From DASXUX01 sp036504595 (GTDB taxonomy: Bacteria; Planctomycetota; SZUA-567; H5-PLA8): 64,000 bases of DNA. Each line of letters begins with the position of its first letter. The first letter of the stretch is position 1. The stretch is from positions 81,814-145,813 of the forward strand of contig DASXUX010000069.1 in assembly GCA_036504595.1 (NCBI GenBank). The letters are read 5' to 3'. Positions 47,401-56,200 of this stretch are shown piece by piece. The notes beneath the pieces were generated by a model. The model did no database searches. It worked only from the letters and a program-made list of their open reading frames with translations, and had not been told where the DNA came from. A program made the position numbers and the translations under genes.

Positions 47401-49476
47401 GCCGACGCTGGCCGCCGGCGAGAGACTGGTGATCGAGCCGCTGGTGTGGCGCAGGGATAGCGAACCGGTATTTCCCGCGGCACCGATGCTGACGCCGTTG
47501 TTGACGCTCAGGCTGCCCGTGATCGTCTCATTTCCGGTCACGGAGGCGCCGCCATTGGCAGTCAACATTCCGGAGGAGGTAACCGGGCCGCTGAAACTCA
47601 CCGCCGCACCGCCCGTCTGGGCGAAAGAGCCTGCGACGGTGGTCGTGCCGGTCACAGCCAAACCATTGGCGATCGTCGCGTTTCCAGAGAAGTCGGCGCT
47701 TCGGGCGTACAGATCGCCCCAGCGATTGGTCGTGCTGCCCAAACTGCGCGCATTAGCCGTAACGTCCGGCAGCAGGTTGGTGTTGACCGCAGTCGTACCA
47801 AGGTTACTGAGCTGCTGATTGGCCGCCCGGCCTGGATCAAGAAGGTCCGTGTCGAGGATCACGCTGCCCGTCAAGTTCGGAAAGGTAATCTGCTTACTGA
47901 CGCCGGTTGGATTCGTGATGGTGAAGGTGGTCGTGATACCATCGCCAGCCGTCGAACCATCGAATGTTAGTGCGTTCGAACCCAGGATGCGGGCGCCCAG
48001 GAAGTCCAGGCCGCCGGTGGCCGTCAAGGTGCCGGAGGTAGTGAAGCTGCCGGCGAGGAACAAATTCCGCCAGCGCAGCGCGCCTTGGCCCAAATCGCGC
48101 GCATTGTCGGTATCGGGAACCACATCGCCATAGGCCGAAACCACGCCGGTGCCGGGGCGCAGACTCACGCCCGTCCCGCCGGCGAGGGTCAGCACTGAGC
48201 CGGCGCTGCTTGCCAGCGTGACGGCGCCGTTTCCGGTGATGTTCGTGCCGACGCCAGTGATGTTGCCGGCGTTGGTTATGCCGCCGTTGCTCACGTTCAA
48301 GCTGGCCACGGAGGTCACGCCCAGATTGGAGGCGCCGGCCGTGATGGTCGTGGTATCGATGTTGGTGAAGTGCGACGTGGCACCGCCACTGGTGGCGTCC
48401 ACTCCGCCGGCGATCGAGAGATTGCCGTCGGCAAGCAACGTCATGACGGGCAGAGCGGGCGCCGTGCCCTTGGTCACTTCAAGGAGGGCGACGCTGTTCG
48501 CGATCAAGGGATATTCGAACGAGAAGTTGAGGCCCGGGTTAATGTAGCTCGCCGGGAAGGTCCAGGACTGTACGCGCGTGTCGGAGGTGATCGTGTTGGC
48601 AAGTTGAATGCCGTCCACGGCATTGTTGGTAATGCCGACATTGTTGCCGATCACACTCAACGAACGATCGGTGTTCACGGCCAGTTTCGTGCCGTCGCCG
48701 CCGCTCAGTCCGCCATTGGTGCTCAGTGCCGTCGCCGCGATACCGCGTTCGGTCACGGCGCCAAGCGCAATCTTGGCCGGAGTCACCGCGTTGTTCGCGA
48801 TCAGAGGACTGGGGTAGGTGCCCGTCAGATCGCCGCCAGCAACGCCGCCGGGAGGAGCGACGATTCCGAGCGTGTTCGGATCGCGCCAGAGGGCCTTGTT
48901 CGTGCCATCGGCCGTCAGCACGAAGTTGGTGTTGGCTGAACTGCCGCCCGGGCCGCCCACCGCGCTGGTGATCTTGTTATCGGAGACCGCGCCTTCAGCG
49001 AGTTTCGGGTTGGTGACCGAGCCGTCGGCAATTTGGGTGTTGGTGACGGTATTGGCCAGCAATGTCGGCGTGCCGATGACAAAGGCGCCCGAGATCGCGG
49101 TCCTCGGACCCTTCACGGTTGTCCCAATCGCTCTGATGCGGCACGTTTTCGAATCGACGGCCGGCACGACGAACTCAATCGTCTGGATCGGCTTTCGATT
49201 CGGACCGGTGTTATCGATGACGGCCGTCAGCACGATCGGCCACGTGTCGCCGTTATCGATGCTGAGGCTGACGCTGACGGTTCGTACGGAGGAAAGCAGT
49301 CCGATTTTCACGTACTGCTTCTGCCCGGCGACGAAGACTTCGCCGCCAGTGGGCGACAGAATATCGCACTCGATGCGTGTTGCCGCCTGCGCCGAGCAAG
49401 CAAGAACCAATAGCAGGCCGGCAGCGCTCCACTTCATCAGTCTCGTACCCAAACTAGCCAATCGGCTGTTCTGCAC
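41461..49476 (-). CDS. Giant beta-repeat fibre protein (about 2670 aa)
   Basis: A signal peptide (SAAGLLLVLACSAQA) precedes an Ig-like domain (LSPTGGEVFVAGQKQYVKIG) shared with the fibre protein at 8697, and ADGSVTNPKLAEGAV stalk repeats. The rest is Gly/Thr/Ala/Val-rich beta-repeat sequence with dozens of LPVANGGTG and TAGTFSG/NVTGTVG units. It ends in ITAGTSFIIHSTSGADTSTV NWWVLN, a type of globular end known from phage-like fibre proteins. It has almost no Cys outside the ends. It is likely an exported cell-surface filament or adhesin. The GTG at 49476 follows GGAGGGGAG; ATG 49437 is the alternative. The long plus-strand ORFs opposite are shadows of repeat codons. Confidence 0.75.
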   Translation of the reverse strand: MQNSRLASLGTRLMKWSAAGLLLVLACSAQAATRIECDILSPTGGEVFVAGQKQYVKIGLLSSVRTVSVSLSIDNGDTWPIVLTAVIDNTGPNRKPIQTIEFVVPAVDSKTCRIRAIGTTVKGPRTAISGAFVIGTPTLLANTVTNTQIADGSVTNPKLAEGAVSDNKITSAVGGPGGSSANTNFVLTADGTNKALWRDPNTLGIVAPPGGVAGGDLTGTYPSPLIANNAVTPAKIALGAVTERGIAATALSTNGGLSGGDGTKLAVNTDRSLSVIGNNVGITNNAVDGIQLANTITSDTRVQSWTFPASYINPGLNFSFEYPLIANSVALLEVTKGTAPALPVMTLLADGNLSIAGGVDATSGGATSHFTNIDTTTITAGASNLGVTSVASLNVSNGGITNAGNITGVGTNITGNGAVTLASSAGSVLTLAGGTGVSLRPGTGVVSAYGDVVPDTDNARDLGQGALRWRNLFLAGSFTTSGTLTATGGLDFLGARILGSNALTFDGSTAGDGITTTFTITNPTGVSKQITFPNLTGSVILDTDLLDPGRAANQQLSNLGTTAVNTNLLPDVTANARSLGSTTNRWGDLYARSADFSGNATIANGLAVTGTTTVAGSFAQTGGAAVSFSGPVTSSGMLTANGGASVTGNETITGSLSVNNGVSIGAAGNTGSLSLRHTSGSITSLSPAASVGNVNLTLPGSIGLPNQFLQTDGVTGALGWASVSGMLPSPASDKSSLRYNGTIAQWVENTKVLQDGTGSIELIPPTAGNGSLIFKAINNSPGIATTIQNAAQTSSQIYSIPDTQHDADFVMSWGNQVINGAKQFNNLVMGAALDMNNQNIVNVGPNINGFGALTVQAANNANTTLNAQGTGSAIVNSALGGNVLLQTGNATRVAVTTANTTVNNLLIAGAGVQTSTIGSGAGDLTLNSAANLVLNPTGNVTVKAGGTLAGLGALTISSGAGTALTLNSADGNLLIPTSFTAGNANVANLVASGSVTLGDTAADVFQVTSQTFNMSGGGLALGRANTTSGSTKFYNSGNAFAGTLQATTVDTSDKTYELPNKSGTIMLTSDFPANNTLDATIRGTGTTWVQNTGLLVDAAGNITSTGGTFRSIGAMSLAAGASVSIASSGGATVDLAAKTALGATLSSISLGNNTITTAGHLLPTADNTYDLGNGTAAWRDLNIGRNLYADGLLYAGTPNIQLTDATGHILSAALNTVQPAQGGTGVTTAPTAGQILVGTAGNLYAPASVSGDATLAAGGALTVGRVNGASAQAIGGGLTTGNVLQVINGATVLGYAPVNLAGGANFITGVLPVANGGSGGLTLNGVVLGGGAGASTATAVGAAGQVLRGTGAAPAWGAVNLAMPGGDVTGVLGIANGGVGTGALNTVLIGQGVGTPSVYGQLSLTAGVTGVLPIANGGTGIAAAPTVAGEYLRSSGAGTWAVGTIAVADVPNLSGLYVDLTTGQTVAGGKTFSNQIVANAGMGVAAGQSITGAGALTVASGGGAGLTLTAANNTLALNATAIQAAGALNITTTGAGGVLGLSSTGGSNITLSPASGTVRLTSAPGVIEGAGQLTVQTTATNSDLVLRGGNGVAGTDGNVSISAYTGAAVGGTLTLAKGGGANLQSAGATNVTLTAGSGIVSVAGTTVQGTGALTVTSANNANLGLIAPGTGVVNITGSTVNLNSPLGANLNLGGNSITGALNITATGTVTAGTLSGTHTGNGAALTGLDAANIAVGTLPVARGGTGAGTQQAAMNSLAGAVTNQRYLRGDGTNVTMSALATGDLVGQVAVANGGTGVATAANNVVFAGPNGGGPLAPTFRALALADLPSLAGVGGYVQLHPGASAQNDNVNDANPSIWVNKANGAGTLMNVQYGGLNRFVLDNTGATTMAGALTVSGGGASITGGLNNNTGNITNAGSITGVGTNITATGNVTISGGTAATNAVNIITGAGSNGNIVLTPNGTGAINLVGATNVTGAITATGNLDLDGTITAGSGAGTVLTNATGTLRGQAIEPLSVANGALANSAVTVTAGTNLSGGGAVSLGAATTLNVVANPNFATSVTTPLVSATTSVTTPTVTNTAALTLVAGSGAGANNVVVTPGATGALVASTNATYDIGVNATRWRDLYLSGSATIGGNATVTGTITAGTFSGALAVGNLTGTLPVTSGGTGLNAIGIDNILYTSAANTLAATGITAYGRGLINVANAAAGRTNLGLGTMATQDATAVAITGGSINGTTIGAGTASTGVFTTATATQVVFPTGGTNATISAAAQAANRAYSIPDAGVNASFVMTEGVQTINGAKTFGSTITGNISGTAGNVTGTVGVANGGTGVVSPAAGTLLIGNGAAAMGQLADVALGNVLLSGGVGSAPAYGKVDLTAHVTGVLPLANGGTGSNTQNFVDLSTVQAAIGGAKTFTALLTGSAGVSTTTATATTSVTTPLVTNAGALNVQTTGANTLTLTSGSNTVSVAATSLVGTGALTLASTGGANGVTIDSGSGVTSFAGDSINNINNITVGGTITAGSGPTTITNAAGNLLGTALTNTSVDLTTKVTGVLPISNGGTGSNTQNFVDLTTAQAAIGGNKTFTGATTLNKLNVATGAAGIAGTATLVAGQVTVNTTAVTAGSVIMVCYKGAPTGVAGNLYTDTITAGTSFIIHSTSGADTSTVNWWVLN

Positions 49477-49841
49477 GTTGACTCCCCTCCGTATTTTCGC
49501 AAGCAGGCTCTGCCTGCTTGAGCCCCAGAAGACACGGTTTGGCGGAATTCCTCCGCCAACACCGTGGCATACACTTACCAAAAGATTACGGTAACGTTAT
49601 ACAATTAAGTAACGGTGTCAAATGATATATATCGAAAAATGATCTATTGACAATAATCTTACATGATAGACACATCAGGCAGCATAAATTTACAGTTATT
49701 TGAAACACGTGTCAAAATGGTAATTGGGCCAAGTGCGCGTTATGGCATAGTTCGATGAATGAGCCGCCAGGAGATACAAGACGCGTTAGCTGCTGCACTG
49801 TGCGGTTTCAGCTGGTGTCTTCAGTGTGTCTTGCGTTGGCT

Positions 49842-50075
49842 GCTTCAGTGCGCCATTGCAGAACTGAGTAACTCGGAAACGAGCCATAGAACCCCGACGA
49901 GCGTCCCAATTACGACCAAAAAAATGAGATTGCCTGATTTCGTCCCCACGTGCGGCGGTGACGGCAACATTTTCGTCGTCGGTGGTTCGGTAACCAGCCG
50001 GATCGTTTCCGTCCGATAGCCCGGCACCTCGACACTGAAACACAGTTCGCGCACGGTTCGGTGCAGCGCCAGATC
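49842..50075 (-). pseudogene. Fragment resembling the end of a transposase core, fused to a hydrophobic tail
   Basis: The frame reads LALHRTVRELCFSVEVPGYRTETIRLVTEPPTT and then LIFLVVIGTLVGVLWLVSELL. The first part is reminiscent of the VRE...GYRT...LVTTLLD stretch of IS4-type transposases but breaks off there. A hydrophobic helix follows. No full gene is visible. The 760-base gap 49477-50238 is AT-rich in places and otherwise shows only weak promoter-like sequence. Confidence 0.25.
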
Positions 50076-50238
50076 CGCATACGAGATTCTGCCACAATTG
50101 CACTACGCACTCCGGTATTGGCGGATAATTCAAATAATGTTCAATTTACCATATTCACATTTTATGACTTGCCTTTATGCTCATGTGGCAAACCGTAGGC
50201 TAATGGTGGATAAGATATACAGAGGAGAGGGGAATTGC

Positions 50239-53200
50239 ATGCATACAGCAACTCAGGGAAGGCGCTGCGGGTTGGGGGCACAGACGGTCCTTGCGGCATT
50301 AAGCATGGTCTTGTTTTTCGGGGCCGCGCGGGCCGCGACATTCAACGTGGCCTCCGGCGACGTGGACGGCCTGATCTCTGCGATGTACGACGCGCAGGAT
50401 AACGGCGATAGCGCCAACGTCATCAACTTGGCTGGCGGCGTATTTACGCTGTCCTGGACCGAAGAAGACGACGGCAACAACGGCCCCAACGGCCTGCCGA
50501 TCATCTCTGGCGGCAAGACGCTGACGATTAATGGCAACAGCGCCGAGATCACGTGCGACCATAACGACTACAACTTCCGCATCTTCCAGGTCGGGAAAGG
50601 TGAGGCAGGCACCGCGCTGGTGCTGAACAGGCTCACGCTGACTAATGGCGACCCCGACGGTGGGAGCGGAACGTATTACGGCGGGGCGATTCTCACCTCG
50701 GATACGGGGGGTGGCACGACGTCCGTGACGATGACGGACTGCAACGTCTCCTACAACACTGCGGCTTGCGGCGGCGGGATATGCGCGATGCGCAGCAATC
50801 TGACTCTGACGCGCTGCACCATCGAGAACAACACGGCCAACGGCGATAGCACCTTGAGCTTTGGGTATGGCGGCGGAATCTGGCACAATATGTATGCGGA
50901 CCTCAATCTGACCGATTGCGCCATACGGAACAACACCATTACTTGTGACAATGGCTTCGGCGCCGGCCTCGCCGAGAACAGCAATGGCTATGGGAGCCAG
51001 TCGTTCTATTTGACGCGCTGCACGATCAGCGGCAACGCGGTGACCGGCGCCACGAGTGTTGGCGGCGGTATTTTCATGGGAAACGGTATCGGCAGTGCCA
51101 CGCGCGAGATGTATCTGGACAACTGCACCATTAGTGGAAACTCGGTGAACGATGGCAACGGGGGCGGCCTTTACGTCTACGCGAACGATGGCTACGACTG
51201 GGGAACCACCTACAGCTATATGCACCTGACCAGTTGTACGGTGACGGGCAACTACGCCAGCAATGACGGTGGCGGATTCTATACGGAAACCGGAACCGAT
51301 AATTCCGGCGCTGAAGCAGCGCTGTCCTTGCGCAACACCATTCTCGCCGGCAACTCAGCCGACAACACCGGTCCCGATGCAGACGATCCGTCCGGCAATT
51401 CGTGGAGCGACGGCTACAACCTGATCGGCGACGCCACTGGCATTTCGACAAGCGGCACCGACTGGGTCGGAAACATAACGCTCGGTCTCGACGTCCTCGC
51501 CGACAACGGTGGTTTCACGCAGACTCATGCCATCGATCCGTGGTCCTCCTCGACCGCCGTCGGCAACGGCGAGTCATCTCTGCTCGGCAGTACCGATCAA
51601 CGAGGCGTGGTGCGCAACGGAGTTGTGGATATCGGCGCGTACCAGATTGCACCGAGCATTTACCAGATGAGCATCACGCCCAACGTGGTTTCCGAGGGGA
51701 CCGGCACGGTGGTCGTTGCAGGAAATTTCGACGATCCATTCAATGCAAGCCCCTACACAGTCACGGTTGACTGGCTCGACGGCACGCCCCCGCAGACTTT
51801 CCCGGGATATACCATTGAAGGCCCATCCTACTTCAACAGCCCACCGCACACACTCGGTCCGGTTCCGCCCGGCGTGCTCTTCCCAGAGGTGACGCTGACC
51901 GGGGACAACGGCAGGAGTGTCACAAGGAAGGACGTGCCGCTGTTAGTCGTCAACCAGGCGCCAACGGCTGCGATCGTTCTCCCGGCAGGTCCGTACCTGG
52001 AAGGTGCCGCCCTAACCGTGACCGGGACGGCGACCGACCCCGGTACGACGGACACGTTCTCTTACATCTGGCGCGTGACAAAAAACGGAGCCGACTACAC
52101 CAGCGCCACGAACGGCCCCGGCATGGCCACGAGCGACACGCTCATCTTTACTCCGGACGATAACGGCACATACCTGGTGTCATTGACCGTCGTCGATGCC
52201 AGCGGCGCCATGGCTGTGGCGACGCAGACGATCACCGTCGATAACGTTGCGCCGGTACTGAGCAATGTCGCGTTGAGTTCGACCACAATTAACGAAGGCG
52301 ATACTGTCACGCTCTCCGGCGACATCGCGGATCCGGGGACACTCGACTGGTTTACCCTCACCGTGGATTGGGGCGACGGCTCAGCGGCGCAGGACCATCA
52401 CCTGGACGCGGGCAGCAAGACGTTCAGCGTGACGCACAAATACCTTGACAATCCGGCCTCCGGTCCGTCATACACGATCAAGGTGAGTATTGTGGACAAG
52501 GACGGCGCGGGCGGCGCGCAATCGCTCATCGCCGACCCCAGTTTCGAGAACAACTACACGGGCTGGACACTCTCTCACAATATGATGTTTGGCGATGCGG
52601 CTTGGGGAATTGCCACAAGCGGACAAACCATCAACGATGGCGATTCAGTACATGATTTTGCGACCGGATCAAGCGTTACTGTTGGAGACAACCTTTCGTT
52701 TGTCGCCACAAGCGGGAGTTCTGTTGCCTACCTGTACGAGAACGGCCCCGGCACTCATCGCATGTATCAGGACGTTAATCTTCCATCTGACGCTACGACC
52801 TTGACTTGGGATATGTCATATGAAAACTTCGCCAGCGATTTTTCCAATAATCAACAAATTGCCGTTAGTATTCTGGATACAAGCGATAACCTTCTCCAAA
52901 CCCTCTTTGTCACGCAATCCGGCGATCCATTGTCCGTATCCCCGCTGCAGAACTACTCCGCGGATATTACGGCGTTCGCCGGACAGCACGTACGACTCGA
53001 CATCACTTGCGCTGTCTTGAACAGCGAACTGATCGTTGCGTTCGACAATTTCTCCATCGTCCGAACCGGTCCGGCAGAACTCATTACCAATGGTGGCTTC
53101 GAGTCCGGCGATTTCAGCGGCTGGAACACGAACGTAACAAACGAACCTTTCCAGGATTGGACGGTTTCCACGGCGGGAAATGGCGGCGGCGAGGGAGGTC

Positions 53201-56200
53201 TAGCGCCCACCGCGCCGGTCGAGGGCAGCTACGACGCATGGAACGGCTTCGATGGCGCCGGTCCAATGCAGTACACGATGTACCAGGACATCAGCATTCC
53301 GGCAGGTGGAACTGCGCTATCGTGGCAGGATCGCGTGCAGTGGAATATGGCGGACTTTTCTGGATCAACCGCGGCGCGCACGTACAGCGTCCAGGTACAG
53401 GATCCGGAGACCAGCGACGTGCTTGCGACGTTGTACTCCTTTAGTGCTCAGCCAAACACAAAAGGGAATACGGGATGGCTGTCTCACAGCGGAGACTTAA
53501 GTGCTTTCGCCGGGATGACGGTACGCATCGTCTTCGTTGAAGATATCCCCGAGAATTTCACAGGTCCGGGCCAATTGGAACTCGATGCGATTACAACGAC
53601 GGCCATTCCGGGGTTCGCCACCATCAGCCTCCTGGTCAACAACGTCGCCCCGTCCAACATCGCGCTCAGCCTGGCAGCCACCACCATTAACGAACTCGGC
53701 GTCGCAAGTCTGAGCGGCACCTTCACCGACCCCGGCGTGCTGGATACCCACACGGTGTTAATTGACTGGGGCGATGGCAACACGGACACGCTCGATCTGG
53801 CTGCAGGCGTCCAAAGTTTCGGCCCTGTTTCGCACCCTTACACCGAAGCGCTGGATATTGCGTCGCTCACCGACACCATCACAGTCACGGTGACCGATAA
53901 GGATGGCGACTCCGGCACCAGCAGCATCAACCTCACGATCAACAACGTCGGACCGACGGTCGCGATCACAGGCGCGCCCGCCAGCAGTTCAGAAGGCGCG
54001 AGCATCAGCCTTAACAGCGCCGTCACTGATCCGGGCGGGGAGGGCGAGAGTTACAGCTATCAGTGGACCGTGAGCGGCGGAAACTACACGGACGACTTAA
54101 GCGGCGGAACGAACTCGGACTATACGTTCACGCCGACCGCTCCAGGAAATTATACCGTAACACTTACTGTGGCGGATAGGGCCGGTGCAACGGGCAGCGA
54201 CACGAAGCAGATAATGGTCGTTAATGTGCCGCCGAGCGTTTCGATCATGCTCCCTGAGGCTAGGTTCTTCCCGGAGGGCTCGCCCATTACCGTCACAGGT
54301 AACGTGAGCGATGAGACCAGCAATGAGGTGTTCACGTACTCGTGGACCATCTTGAAAGACGGGACGACGTTCACGTCGGGAACCACCACCAACGGTGAAG
54401 GCCCGGGACCTGGACCTGGACCGTTCTTTGCATTTCAGGCACAGACCCGCGGTGTCAGTCAGATGTTCAAGTATTCGTCCGACTTCACGTTTGTGCCGCT
54501 TGATAACGGCGTTTACACAGTCTGTCTGACCGTGATCGATGCCTACGGGGCCGCGGCCGTTGCCACGCAACAAACGATCACCGTAGTCAACGTCGCGCCA
54601 ACGCTGAACAACCTGCTGGTAACGCCGGACACCATCAGTGAAGGTGAAAGCGTTACGATCACCGGCGATATCACCGATCCGGGCGTGCTGGATTGGTTCA
54701 CACTCGGCGTGGACTGGGGCGACGGCTCCGCGGCACAGACGTATCACTTGGACGCGGGCAGCACATCCTTCAGCATCACGCACCAGTATCTCGATAACCC
54801 GTCGTCGGGACCGTCGTACTCGGTTGCACTGTGGTTAACCGATAAGGATGGCGGCGCGGCAGGTGAGGACAATGGCGATGTCCTCAATGGGAGCTTCGAG
54901 GATGGTCTGACGGACTGGACCGTAGAGGAGAGTGGAATCGCCGATACGGTTTCGAGTCTCGGGACTATAGCGCCTCAAGACGGCAGCAACTTCCTGATCA
55001 TGGATACCGGAGACGGCGCGTCCGCAACCGATACCAGTGCGTACAGCGCGTTGTGCGGCAATGGCACCGTCTCTTCCGGCACCCTCGGAACTGTCGTCAC
55101 GCAGACGTTCACGCTCTCCGCTCGCACCACGCTGAGCTTCCAGTGGAACTACCTGACCAACGAGAGCCAATACAGCGAGTACGACTTTGCGATCGGCGAA
55201 CTGCTCGACGGTGGGATGAACGTCGTGGCGCGCCTGTTCGCGGCGAACTCGTCGATCGGCGTCGATGCCACAGGCAGCGGCTATGAACGGCAGAGCGGGT
55301 GGCACGGCGCGAGCTTCACCGTTCCGGCGGATGACAGCTATACCCTGCGATTCGTGGTGACTCACACGGGGGATAACGAGGTCAGTTCCGGTCTGGCGGT
55401 AGACTACGTCACGACCGTGTTGCCTGCGGATCTTGCGGTCGCGGTCAACAACGTGGCGCCCTCCAAGATCGCGCTCACGCTGACTCCCGGCACGATCAAC
55501 GAAGGCGGCAGCACCAGCCTGAGCGGCACCTTCAGCGATCCCGGCGTGCTCGACACGCACACGGTGGGCATCGCCTGGGGCGACGGCACGACGGATACGC
55601 TGAATCTGGCAGCCGGCGTCCTTAGCTTCGGCCCTGTTTCGCATAGCTTCACGCAGGCGCTGGTTCAGGCTTCGATCACCAACACAATCACCGTCACGGT
55701 GACCGACAAGGACGGCGATTCGGACAGCACCACCACAGACCTGACGATCAACAATGTGAAACCCAGCGTCGCAATCACGGGCGCGTTCGCGGTCAGTCCG
55801 ACGGGGTCACCCATCCCGCTAGGCAGCACGGTCAGCGATCCAGGCCAGGCCGACACGTTTACCTATCTCTGGAGCGTCGTCGGCGGACCGTTCACCGACG
55901 CAGGCAACGGCGGGGCAAGCTACACCTTTATGCCGGAAGTCCCCGGGAACTACGCAGTGAATCTGACCGTGACGGATGCCGCTGGTCAAAGCGGCAGCGA
56001 TACGAAATATATCTCGGTGCTGGATAGCGGCGCGAGTGTGGCGATCGTCGGCGCACCAGTCAGTTGCCCGGAGGGAACGGCTGTCGCCCTGACCGGCGTG
56101 ACGAACGCTCCGGCGCCTCTGACGTACGCCTGGAACGTCGCCAAGAACGGCGTGGCGGGCTTTGCGACGGGCACCGCCGCGAGTTTTACCTTCACGCCGG

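Noticed and set aside
45814..47460. Several long plus-strand ORFs opposite the 2671-residue protein
   Set aside because: All are low-complexity shadows of repeat codons. The minus-strand frame has a signal peptide, a ribosome-binding site and a terminator.
41354..49476. One operon from the giant fibre through the TPR genes to the porin
   Set aside because: A strong intrinsic terminator at 41406-41434 separates the fibre gene from the TPR pair, and gaps before the porin are long.
49600..49740. Consensus promoter upstream of the giant fibre gene
   Set aside because: TTGACA and TATAAC are present on the minus strand, but the spacer is about 14 bases, too short for a confident call.
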